Part shown: piece after piece, positions 11,508 to 23,400 of the stretch
How positions within the stretch are numbered: the first letter of the stretch is position 1
Layout: each line of letters starts with the position of its first letter
DNA from: Ascidia mentula
Taxonomy: Eukaryota > Chordata > Ascidiacea > Phlebobranchia > Ascidiidae
Assembly: GCA_947561715.1 (NCBI GenBank)
Contig: OX387197.1
Location: 6,259,001 to 6,323,000, forward strand
Length of the DNA stretch: 64,000 bases
Direction of reading: 5' to 3'
The notes under the pieces: generated by a model
What the model saw: only the letters and a program-made list of their open reading frames with translations
What the model was told of the DNA's origin: nothing
The model's database searches: none
Position numbers and translations under genes: made by a program

Positions 11508-13571
11508 TTATTGATCTTTCTTGCTTGACTCATCTGACAGCTGCTTCTGCAGTTCCTCGTGCTCGCCCATTAAGCGATCGTATTCCTTGTTGGTTGCCAC
11601 AGCTTGGGACTTCATAGTCTCGAGATCTGCTTGTGCAGTTTTTGCTTCTGTAAGCATAAGCGTCATTACTATCCAACTCACAACCACAAAATTAGCAGTG
11701 AAGTGGTACATGATGATTCACAGTGGTAAAGTTATTATGCTTCAGTGCCACCTTGACACTTAGCAATTAATAACATCTGTTTTGAATGCAGCCACCCACT
11801 CCTTTCATAAAAAAAAAATGACACCTACATTATCAATAAAGATTGAACAGCACTTTTGGGATAAAAATACATGGCATAAATTAGATACAACTTAAAGCCC
11901 TTAATTGCACCCATTGAAATAAATAAACCGAAAGCTGCTAGTATCCAAGACAAACATGTCAAATACCTTTTCTGGCTTCAGACAATTTGTCCTTCATCTT
12001 TTCAATCTCAGCTTTCATATCCTTCACAGCCTGTGTGTCATCTTTATCCTCAGTATCCATGAGTGACTAAGTACAAAAAACATTTTAATTGCACACCCAA
12101 GCAACTTTCATGTTGAAAAGATCTGCTAGATGTAATTAATGTTTAACACATGACAAACCTGTGCTGCTCTAGATGCACTTTCAGCTTGACGTAGTGCAGC
12201 ATCTGACTGAGCTTCAAGACGGGCTGTTCCGGAGATAAGTAAGATCAATCGGCGAAGTACCCTTTGAACATGTATACATAGATAGGCCAGGCTATATAAT
12301 ATCAATATTGTGTAAAGACAAATAAATGAATATATATATTAGATAATAATACACACAGATTTTAATATTTTGTGAAACACAAGACATAGTTCTTTGTGTA
12401 CAGTTTAGCAAATTTGTTTGTTCCTACCTGATAATGGCAGACAAGATACTTTCACAAAAATTTTTTGGATACATACAACTGTCACAGAAAACACCTATTT
12501 CAATAAAGCTATCAGGACAAACTATGTTACCTAACTACACATTACTATGTAACTTACATGAACAAGAAGAGAGCAAAGCCAGAAATGTAAAGGTTTCTCT
12601 GAGCTCTGAATAGCAGCATCAGAATATGATCTTGGGCATTCGGGTTATTTGCCAGGTTAACCTGTTGGGGATCAGGAAGAGAATATTTTCGAACCTCTCT
12701 CACCGCATCTAGAAAACAATTAATTTTACCAAAACACTATAACCATTGGAGGATTCAGACTGTAAACATAACTTATTATGAATCACAGATGTCAGTGCAT
12801 GTGCATGAGCATTTTAAATGTTGTGAATGAATCAATGTTTGCATTCAACTTGACATGTATGCACAAGCTGTAACATGATTGAATGTAACATTCATTATTC
12901 ACAGTCATAGTTAAACACACCGCATTACTAAAAGTTTGGCACATCATCATTTTGTTCATACATTTCAATTGAATAAAACAGTATATGTACATGTATATTT
13001 AAGCCAGGGTCCATATTTTTCATTAAATGAAAACTCCTTTATTCACTTGACATTTGCAAGAGAAGCAACCGACAGACAACAAAATGTCACCAGACCATCA
13101 TAATATCAGTGACCTTTACCTGGCATTCATTGCACACAAACATGCTTAATTTACATGAGTCTTGGAAGATAAATCACATAAATGACTCTAAATAGCAGTT
13201 TTGAACAATTTTTCAACGTATATATGTGGTGTGGTGTACTATAAACATGAAGTTACCAGCAAAAAGCAACACCAAAATGGACACTGTGATAATAAAAGCC
13301 ATGTTCCCATAAGAAACGAACAGAGCAAAGAGTCGCGATGTGTAAATGTAGTTCCATCTGCAAGTGCAAAAAGTAATGTTTCACAAATCAATTAACCTTC
13401 TGGCTTTATTTCAAGCTTTACATAATGAACTAAATTCATGCTTTTAAAAAATCTTAAAGTTGTAGCCTACGTGGATTACCTTTTGGCACTAATGAAAGGA
13501 ACACACAGCATCAAGCAGCATAAAATTTCCGCATATAGGAATCCGGCAACAAAATTCCACTGCAAACTCAT
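11508..13571 (-). CDS. BCAP31: B-cell receptor-associated protein 31/29 orthologue, 228 aa
   Basis: An ER membrane chaperone and cargo-export receptor of the BAP29/BAP31 family. Exons are 13480-13571, 13257-13357, 12558-12708, 12159-12261, 11967-12066 and 11508-11647, with all phases closing. The start MSLQWNFVAGFLYAEI matches human MSLQWTAVATFLYAEV. Three membrane segments lie near residues 5-27, 43-64 and 98-118. The loop after TM2 carries the family stretch AVREVRKY. The C-terminal cytosolic half is a Lys/Glu-rich coiled coil containing KEYDRLMGEHEELQKQ, close to human KEYDRLLEEHAKLQ. The protein ends in KKDQ, a KKXX ER-retrieval signal like the human KKEE. It is 18 residues shorter than human BAP31. 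One orthologue presumably stands for both vertebrate paralogues. The stop codon overlaps an AATAAA hexamer. Confidence 0.95.
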
Positions 13572-15843
13572 TATATTGAGTGAGGTTCGACGATAATAGG
13601 ACAAAAACAGGTAAGGTACAAGTTTCCTTTCTCACACTTTAACAATTTTAAGATACTGCAAAAGGCAAAAAAATTGGTCATAAGGAATATTAAAACAATA
13701 ACATTTTTTTCAAAAATGACCGGATGTTCAAATACATTTAAGTTACTTCTACTTTTCCTTATAACACCTTTACAATAAAAATGCTTCATTTTACAAAAAT
13801 AAAAATCGCCACAACATTGCATTTGCATGTAGTTTTGCAGAACCTAAAAATCATCAAATACACTGTTCAAAAATAAACAACTTAATTTTGCCTTGCTGCC
13901 AGAAAACCAAGAAGAATTTCACAGGAATACACCACACTAGCTTTTATAGGGTCTCCTTTCATTTATTTTTCATTAGTAAAGCGTCATGTGAGTATCTGAA
14001 CAGAATACGTGGCCTTCTGCAACTCGAACGGCAACGCAATTTCGATCTTCTTTCGTCACAAAGTTTATCCCATGATTGACAGGTACGTGGGGATTTCCCT
14101 ATAACATGATGATGAATTTGCTTAAATCTCGAAGAAAAAACCTCAAACCTTACAAAAAAAGTTCACGAGCTTTTATAAAAGAAATGCTATCACTTATGAT
14201 TATTATAAAGATAAGTTTGGCCGAACTATTTTTGTGGGTATGTGTATGCTGGCATTTTTTTTAAGACTCACTCCTTTCACTTATCATTTTTATTACATGC
14301 AAACAGTAAAAGCGTTTGTCCCTGTCTCTTCGCAATGATTATTGTTCAGTCAACCACCTTAAGTTGCAGTTAAATTCAACCTTTGGTCATGTCCAAATTT
14401 TATTATTATCGTACCGAAATCATTTGTAAGACATGTGCAACGACACAATGACGTCATGCATCGGCAGTTGAAAGCAACGAGGTTGAAGTAGAAGCAAAAA
14501 CAACATTTAAGTGTCTTTCGGACGACAAAATGTTACACGGTATTTTGAAGTGCCTTCTTCTTACAAGCGTGGCTCTCAAACCGTGCGTCGTTTTGAGTTT
14601 GCGTGTCGGGTAATAATTTAAACAAAAATATTGGAGTGCTTTGTGCGACTGAAAATTGCTAACATAGAAAAGCATCGTCCTGCTGATATATTAATAACTG
14701 GGGAGTTGCAAGTGCGGGGAAACTTTCCAAGTGCGTCGCACGCTAAAAAGATCGAAAACCACTGATTTACGACATTAAAATGTGTGGAAAACCTTTAATA
14801 AAATTGTCAACAAAAGGCAAGAAATTGCGCAAAATCCACATGAAAAAAAAACATCACGCAGATTTTCCACGAAATATTTTTCGGCACAGTAGAAGTCAGG
14901 AATGTGTATATTCTATATGTCGAGGTATTAGTCGTGAGCTATATGCGACCAATTTGCCAATGATGCGGTATGTGAGATACATGTTATGTTACCACACAAG
15001 GTAACGTTTATCTTGCAGATCTATGTGAAGATGTGATATTCCAAAACGTGTTTCGCTTGGACCTTGCATGAGTTGTGCCTTGTGTCAGTTGTGACTTGAG
15101 ATGAATTTATTCTTTGTGAGGTTACAAAAAACTTTATTTGCGACTCATGCATTTGTTTCATCCCCGAACAATAAGTGAACTTTATGGCGTGAATGACAAG
15201 AAAGCATTGTCTTACAAGCATAAAAAATCACAAAACAAATGTAAATAAATAAAACCAATCAACCAAGAGATCCTAAAAAACAGAAAGGGCAAATGTTGAT
15301 TCCGCACAAGTTTTCGCGACAATCGATCACATTTTGAGAAACCTGCTGTATTTTTGTACCGTTAAAAATTCTTTCTTTCCTTCCGCGCTCGAAAACTACA
15401 TGCACGAACACCCGCAAGCGACCCCCACCATAGCAACAGTGGGACAAAAACATTCCTATGCAAATTTTGAGATACGGTGCGCGATCGACAGTCTTCCAGG
15501 CTATATCTTGGTTTCAACAGACATAGATTTGTTTCCTATTCTGCAATACATTTAGTTTCAATATGCTATGTACAAATCGTTTTGTTGGTGATCCCTCTCG
15601 ACACTGATCAACATATCTGGGTTGAGAGATGCTTGCTTGCAAAGTAGGGCGTGTGTCACAAGATAAAAGGTCGCCCAAGTCCAACATAGCGACTAAATTT
15701 CCAGTGAGGCCCTCCTGCTGGGAGGTTCGGGCGACAAAGCGTCAAACACTTCGGCCTCCATTTCCTTCGATCCAAAAACTTCGACGTCATCTTTCATCAA
15801 ATGATTCTGCGGAAAATTTTGTGGTTTAGCAACTGTAGGCTAA
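13572..15843. other. Intergenic, 5' of BCAP31 and 3' of the receptor-like gene
   Basis: About 2.3 kb without a recognised gene. A hAT-like terminus is at 14727-14764, and a TGACGTCA palindrome is at 14449-14456. ORFs here of 60-75 codons have no recognisable content. Confidence 0.45.
14727..14764. mobile_element. hAT-like DNA transposon terminus, solo right end
   Basis: The sequence ends GATCGAAAACCACTG. Read on the other strand it begins CAGTGGTTTTCGATC and continues into a CG-rich tract, a form typical of hAT-superfamily ends. I found no matching left end and no repeat of the adjacent eight bases (ATTTACGA). It is probably a truncated remnant, or chance. Confidence 0.3.
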
Positions 15844-18800
15844 TCATGCATAATTTGTCAGTGCACAATTGCCCAGTAAACCCATTATAGAAGTTCTTGA
15901 AACCCCATCGTACACCCAAACCACTTCCGATCTAAGGTTATACTTGGGATTACAGAAAAAGCCTGTCCTATTCGAACTTTCGATTTGACCAAACTTACCA
16001 ATTGTGAGTAAAATAATTTCATTTTGGGGCTGTCAAAAGCGTCTGACTTGCTAACCTTAATGATTTTACCTATTTTACAGCTCATATGCCTTGTTTATGG
16101 ACGTGGTGATTAAATACACAAAGCCAAATGAATTTAATCGATTTTTGTCAAAATGTGTCCGACAGGATTTTAAATTAACTGAAAATTCATTAAGATTTTG
16201 CTCCTTACAGTCTGCTCTGCAGTAAAAAACAACGCTGAACAATCCAGAACAGACTAATAAAACTTACCAAGTGTTTGGGGACAACCTCTGTTTTGATCGC
16301 AAATTTCCCCACATTACGTTTTACCGTCAAACATAACAAAACACCCAGGAAAACCAGTATGATTCCACCAATACAGCTGACGACCAAGATTACCACGAGG
16401 TAGTTTTTGTTTGGAGTAACTGGTGGTTTTGGTGTTTTATCTGCTGTGGTTTCTGAAAATGAAGCGCATTATGGTGAATGTTTGAAGTAAGTTTGATTAT
16501 TTATGTGGCTTAATTATAGTCAAGATATTATTAAAAATGGAAAAAAAAATTTTCGGCCGCGTCTTTAATGCGAAAGCGGATTTGTTTTAAATGATTGTAA
16601 CAGAAAACCGTAGTAACATCCAGAACGGCGGTTCTCGAAGTGTGGATCTGCTGTCACTGAGGGTGCCCTAAAAGCTTTCGGCGGGGCCGCAAAGTGCCTG
16701 CAGTTATATTTAATTAATGCCAGATCATGACACTGTATTAACGTCATCGAACAATGCCCTTTATTCAGTCACAATTAGGGCAATTGTTCGCAAACAGTCT
16801 TCCCGAAAAATAGCAAGGGCCAATAATTATGCAAAAAGCTTGAGAGCCACTGTACAGTGTACATCTTGGCTGCGGCAAATAGCTTCAGAAATGTTGATAT
16901 TTATAAATATTTTTGCCAAAAGAGCCTTTTTGTGTCGATAATACACCTGGCAGCATCAGTTGTGAATTGAAATGGAGAACCACCGTTTTACTACCATACA
17001 CTTGCTTAATGCAAGGTTTGCTTACCGTTCTGTGGCATGCATTTCACATAGTTGGCGCCATTCCCCGATTGTTGGTTCGCACTGACGGGCAGCAACACTA
17101 CGCACAAGTACATCTTCCTGTCATGATTGACGTGCCGAATTTTCATCACTTCTGTGTAGTTCACTATCAACTTCATCGAACATTGGATTGAGTGGTTTCG
17201 TTGACTATCGAACACCAGGCGACCGTTCCATTGGAGTGACGTCATCTGTTGGACCTCTCGATTAAAGAGAACTTCGTCGTTGAACGTTTTACTCATCACA
17301 GTTCGCTTCTTCTCTTGATACACACGATCTGCGCCAATTAATGGGTTGGTTATTCTTGCATATTGTGACAATAGTTTACAAAAAATGCTTCTTGGGCCAA
17401 TTTTAAAGGTTAAATCTAATAAGTCCATTTACCATAACTATTTTTTTTGCCAGAAGAGCCGTCTTATAGAAATAATTATAGTCCTTTGTATGCCACACAA
17501 TACAGTTGCTGTTTTGTTTTGTTTAAATCACATTTATTTGACCAGCTTAAATTTGCCCGTTATATGTAATATGAGCGTTGTAAAAATATGCATGTCATAG
17601 CCAAAGGTGTAGGTTTGGCAGGTTTAATCTCCTGATCCCACAGCAGAACAGGAAGCCCTTTGGGGTGGGTTGCACGCAAACATGGCAGCGGCATCGGTTT
17701 GCACGTTATTGTCAGTTCCTGCAACATGATCAGCCTTTGACATGTCAAATATAACCCGCAAAGACCACCACCTGTCAATCACCATGTACGTGGGGGAACG
17801 AAATAGGTGAATGAAAACAATATAACAGGCGCCACTTTAGTGCGCTTGGCCTTATATCCGCTGGTACGTGTTGGCCGCAAAATTTGATTTTGTGTCATGA
17901 ATAAAAAAAACCATTTGGCTTTGGCAACGACTGATGGATAAACACAGCATTATGCTCGGTTCAATATCTCTGGCTTTCAAAAGTTTTTCTAATTAATTTA
18001 GTTTGATCTCTCCTTGGCGAACAAATCAACGGCAAACTAAAAAAATGTAAAAATTTCCCGGGGGCTTGGATTTTATTAATCATCTTTGAACAAAAAATGC
18101 CAACTTTTATTTGGGCTATTCAAACGCCATATAGGGTAAAACAAGCAACAGGGCACCGCAAAACCGTTTTTTAGTTCTGCAAATGTCATCTTCGACACCC
18201 CGCCTTCTTTATGGACCTAGCATGGTTTAGGTGTTTTATTCAATTACATTTCTTCAGGTAAATTGTATAGATGTGTACCCAGCGGGTGTAACACGCGACA
18301 ATAAGCTTACCTTTCGGAAGGAGGAATGAACACATGGACGTGAACTCTTGAGCCATCATAATTCGTCTGTCTTCCAGATAGTGATCCCGACTCACAGATT
18401 CGAACTTGGTCTTGTCGGCGGGCTCGATCGCCCCTGTGTCGAGGTTGTAACGCAAGCAAGTGACGTTGGCGGAGCTCATCCACTGTGGAAGGTGAGACGG
18501 ACAAGAGTACACAAATCTTCCTTTCGGTGGAGTAGTGCCAGCACCTGGAAAATACCCATGACGAAGCAGTAATAGAAACTTTTGGCCAGACCAGGATATC
18601 CAAATAGGAAGCTGTCAGTATCAAGTATACCAGACTCGTTTTTAACAAGATAGGATGTACAATCGCCTGTCATTTGACATCCTCAATGGCCGTTATTTCA
18701 CTTGCTTGCAAAATCGCCGCGTCAGTGGTATTGTAAACCAACACAAAACTAACAAAATAGGATTACGGTTCTCTTATTTATACCCGCACAATTAGGGCAA

Positions 18801-19986
18801 ACCGATACTTTAGTGATAGATAAACCTTGTCCGAAACTTACACTTGGTTGGTTTTATTGGTTTCTTATTATCAAGCAGAGGATAACTGTTTGCATCCTGA
18901 GTGTTCCCACTAGAAAGTCCAAAATACACCTCACCATCGCCGCATTCCGTTGCCTGGCAACTGCCTTTGTTAAGGGGTATCCCGCAACATCCCTTGATCG
19001 GAGGACCTCTATAGTCAAAATTTAAAAGATTTTCTGAATCTTGGTTTTTGGAAAGCTTTGCTCAGTATTTTATTGATTTCTGTAATGACAATAGTGTCTA
19101 TACCAGAAAAATGCAGTATAGTGTGAAAAGACTAATGCGGATTATTGTGTAAACTGATGGCGACACTTTAAACATGTTTTAATTACGTTTAGATTAAAAG
19201 GTGAATTGTTCGAAATTATTTTTGTACATATTCATATTTTGCATTCAAAAGTGCGTTACATGATGGAAGAAAATATATTTAGAACAAAAAAGTGCCACAT
19301 TTTATTACAACAAATGCATTGCGCAGGGACAAACTGGCGATTTTTATCAAATAATGTTGAATAAGAAACAAATGCCATACTTATACGATTCACTTCCCGA
19401 CCAGGTGAAAAACGTAATCGTGACATTCTTTGGATCCATTCCACTCTTCGGGGGGAGAGTCCAGGAAAAATTACCGTACGATCCACCACTAATCAGCGTT
19501 TCAAGGGAGTCCATGTAGGTTTTTAAGGGACGAGCTAAAATCAAACAAAGGATTTTGAAGCGCGACTGCTGGACACGCGCGAAACTATAATGATGTTGAA
19601 GAATTGAGGTAACAATTTTGCTAAATTATTTTCACAGATTGAATTAAAAACTGGGAACATGATAAAAAAGTTAATTAAACCATGAAACAATCAGGTCAGT
19701 TAGCCCATCTTTTGTATAATTAATGCAAATTTAACTACATTATACTCTTTTTGGCAATATCACAGTATTGTATGTTGATCTGTTACTGCATTAACCGGAT
19801 TCGTCGGCATATGATTTCTAGATTCTACTTACTCCTTCTCGGCCGTCGCTTGTATGTTACGGCGATGCAGAACGAACAACCGGTGTCTTTGGTCTCCGAC
19901 TTGTTGCAGGGAACTTGTGTGTAAGAAACTACGGATAATGCCGAGTCACTGAACACAGCCAACAACATCAGAACTACTGACAGCAT
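15844..19986 (-). CDS. Single-pass cysteine-rich receptor-like membrane protein, about 448 aa, unrecognised
   Basis: I do not recognise this family. Exons are 19833-19986, 19387-19534, 18842-19008, 18311-18544, 17026-17328, 16268-16452, then less certain 15999-16055 and 15844-15942. Phases close throughout. The first exon begins MLSVVLMLLAVFSDSALS, a good signal peptide. The ectodomain of about 370 residues has many cysteines, including GCCGIPL and a TKCAGTT...CPSH stretch. It has six N-glycosylation sequons (NKS, NFS, NVT twice, NHS, NYT). A Pro/Thr-rich stalk precedes one membrane helix (YLVVILVVSCIGGIILVFL), followed by basic KRN. The tail contains FYSQL, a YxxPhi-type sorting motif. This layout suggests a type I surface receptor or adhesion protein. 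The tail exons rest only on splice consensus and phase; the donor after exon 2 was chosen because only it matches the next phase. Confidence 0.7.
16622..16852. mobile_element. Degenerate hAT-like non-autonomous element in an intron
   Basis: One side begins CGGCGGTTCTCGAAG and the other, read on the opposite strand, begins CAGTGGCTCTCAAG. These agree at about 10 of 15 positions and have the hAT form. The left part also contains a GGGTGCC...GGGGCCGC tract often seen inside such elements. No flanking 8-bp duplication was found. It lies in the intron between the ectodomain and membrane exons of the receptor-like gene. Confidence 0.35.
16914..16968 (+). repeat. Dispersed repeat, copy A
   Basis: This stretch contains GCCAAAAGAGCC and then the exact 15-mer CCTGGCAGCATCAGT (16946-16960) and GAATT. 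The same order occurs near 50,350, and the first half again near 17,448. It is likely a small interspersed family. Confidence 0.45.
17448..17480 (+). repeat. Dispersed repeat, partial copy C
   Basis: TGCCAGAAGAGCCGT matches the first part of copies A and B, with one or two differences. The second half is absent here. Confidence 0.3.
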
Positions 19987-20386
19987 TTTTTTTAATTTCC
20001 TATGCGCAGAATCTGCCGAACAAATATATGAAAGTTGTTGTAAGCAAGGGTTTCAGGTCAGCAAGGTGGTTGCAATAGAAAGTATAGCAGCAGAATATAC
20101 TTGATGGGGACGGCGCGAATTCATTTCACCGTTAACTGTTATCACACAATTGCGCTACATAATGGTCAAAAAGTTGTCTGATCTAATACAAACCTAATCA
20201 CAGACGAGAAGAACAAACCGTAACTACGCTCTTAAAAATCCATTTCACGCTCAACAGCTGTTTGTAACGCAGAAAAGGCAACTAATTGCTTTTTCCAGTC
20301 GTTTCTCCAATGTCCGATATTGAAATCTTGGTTGTTGAGGAACATGGCTGATCCAAGCCCAGCTAATCAATAAAACAAAAGCTGAC

Positions 20387-20470
20387 GATTGACATACGTT
20401 CACAAGGGGGCACGTCCCATGTTAATTAGATTGACACGCGTTCATAGGGGACACGAGGCAAGTTGATCAA
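20387..20470 (+). repeat. 42-bp imperfect tandem duplication upstream of receptor-like gene
   Basis: Two units begin GATTGACATACGTTCA and GATTGACACGCGTTCA at 20387 and 20429, a 42-bp period. The second unit has diverged by several substitutions. It lies about 400 bp upstream of the predicted start codon of the receptor-like gene. Confidence 0.65.
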
Positions 20471-23400
20471 ACCGCCAACATGATAGAACAATCTTAATAC
20501 GTTTTTATTTACATCCGCCATTTATTGCTCATTGGATCCATTTATTGCTCAAGATTATTCGCTTGAAACTTTTGGCGGTTTCAGTAAGTTTTAAACTTCA
20601 TTATGTTTTTTCCCTACAGTACTTTATCCACAAGCCAATGACGCAGGGATTGTTCATACAGTATATAGCATGTTTGAAATGGAAGCGCGCTATACTTCAC
20701 CAATTCTTCCAAAAATTACAGATCGCACCTTTTCAAAAAGCGTTACAGCATATCATTTACACGGGACACGCACTAATTGATAGAATCTCCGTATACAGAG
20801 ATATTTTTTTTTTCGTTTTTTTATTTTTTTGGCATTACATCTCATACTTGAATGCAGTTGTGGCTTTTCGGCTGTTTGAAGAAATATGCTAGACCTGAGC
20901 AAGCGCTTTCGAAAATGTTAACACGCAAACTGAGTAGCGAACGGTTTCCCTTAAAATGTTCCAATGCCTTAAGCAATTTTATGCGGCCCAATCGATCAAT
21001 TCAATTTCCTCCAACAAACAACACTACGAAGTGCACAATGCCCACCTTTTCCGGCACTTTTGAAATACAGAAAGATCCACATTTGTCCGAACTGCGCAAA
21101 AACTGCCCAATGCTACTCTGGTCATATCAACACGCACTGTCAACTGTAAATGATACATTTGGTGGTTCGAATAAAGTTGAGCAAAATAACCACAAATTTA
21201 AACACTAAAATCAGTAAAAAGCTTTTGCGTTCAACCATACATGACCAAACGCTTCGACAAAGCCACTTTTCATATATTTGACAGAACTATATTAGCCTAT
21301 AGACGTAAAGCTGTTGAGCCCGACTAGTTTAGCTTGCTGGGAAATGCCCGATTATACTTTCTCGTTACGGGAGGGAAGTTATATACCCTGTATAACTAGG
21401 TGATTTACGCTTACTGGAAGACCGCCTTTTAACCATATCTAGTGACCATCGCGTTGCTTGCGAACTTGTGTGAACAAACGACCAGTTTAAGTTCAGTGTT
21501 GTTACCTCACGAAGGGGCATTGTTGTCACTACAAAAACACGGTGGTGTCCTTTGTATAAGTGACAGAGCCGAATCCTTCATCTTCATAGCTACAACTATA
21601 CAGCTCGACTGGGCACATTTCCGTTACTTGAATGCGTTTACGAGTATAAAAGGGCATAACCAAATACAATACCTAGATTGCCTTGTTGTTAAAATCATAT
21701 TATGTCTCCTAAAACTTACTGATCGCCATTTCGGTCAGTGTACATATCAAAGGAAGTTCTGTAGACGCCGCCAGCGATCAATCAATCAACAACTTCACCA
21801 CAAAAACACACCAGGCGTTATCTTGTTTCAAACACAAACATAGAGGGTTAACGAGGCACAGCACCTTGCTTGTTCTTTATTGATAGCCCAGCACCTATAA
21901 AGCTTCATAGCTGTGTGGTTCCACAAAGAATTAGGTTTTAAACACCTCTGCTTAACGAAACGTAACAACTGAACAAACAGACTCTGATTATTTGCGTTGA
22001 TGCATACTGCTGACGTTCATAGACTTACTTGACACTCAAAATCTGTTCACTCGTTATACAACCCATGAAGTTTGTGGAGCAAGGTTTGCACTTGCAGACT
22101 AATGATTGAAAAACAAGCATAGTCTTTACTCTGTTCTTGAACCGAACTGAGTAAATATCATAATCCTTCACCACGAACAGGCCTTGCACCACAACTTCAA
22201 CGCGTTGCATTAGGTTGTTGGAGTGCACTATCCTAGCTATTTCCTGACGGAAGGCAGACCACCGCGGAAAGTGACTGGTGAGTTGGTGACTAACACAAGC
22301 AAAATTTCAGCACTCGATCAACCTTGCAAAAAAAGTAAAGACAGCTCTGTACGCATGATTGCCCCTGCGTTGGGTATGATCCGGTCGATTGAAATGCGGC
22401 GGTTGACTCATTGCCTTTCTCTCCAACAAGATATCGCTGACACATTGAATAAAGTACAAATTTTCACGAACTCACACCTTTGAAGGAGTTGTCAATTATA
22501 GTATTCTTTAGTGTCGTTTTTAAACGTCTTTTTATAAATTTAGTTTCAACAGTGTTTAGTAGTCCGTACTTGTTGTTGTTTTCGCCGACCCATTTTTCGT
22601 GCCATTGGTCAAAATAGTTGCGCGATCTGTAAATATCTTTAATGATGTCACAATCACATGAACCAATTCATAATGTGGTGTGCAACTGACACACCTTCTT
22701 GCGTAAAACTATACGAGGCTTTGTGTGTTAAAGCAACACAAGTGCGTCAGAAAGATTTGGTTGAATGACTTTGCACGCGTCATGTAAACAAGTTGCGGGC
22801 AGCTGCGGAAAAACAAGTGGTGAATGTTAATTTTCACTTTGGAAGATGAAGTGCCCTATATAACTGACAGAGGATTAGGGACTTGATTTTGCTCATATAT
22901 TAATTTGACATATGTTGCACCACGCAGTAAGTATGGAATACAACATAGTTTAGATAAAAATTTAACATGTCTGTCAATACTTTCATACATGTACGCAGCG
23001 ATGTGGAACCCAAAATAAAGAAGATAGAAAAGAAATACGATTCACCTTCGATGGTGCTACATTTACAGAGTTATCAACATAATTCCTTTTTACGTTTGCG
23101 CTATGAAAATGCTGTTGACAAATCACGCCAAAGGCCAAAATTTAAAGTTGTTTTGCGTGAAAACATACTGATAATAAGATAGCCTGTGGATAGAAACAGC
23201 TTTATGTTAAACATTCTCAGCAAGAATGGCGGTTATCAAGCAACATGCAATCTGTATTGCAACCTTCACCAGCAGTATATGCGGTGTTTCTAGTTCTAGC
23301 AGTACATTCATCCCAACTAGCTTGGTCGCGTTAAAGGCTTAAACCCTGCATTGCATTTGTCGCCAACAATTGTGCCAGACCAAGTATCTATTTAAAATGT

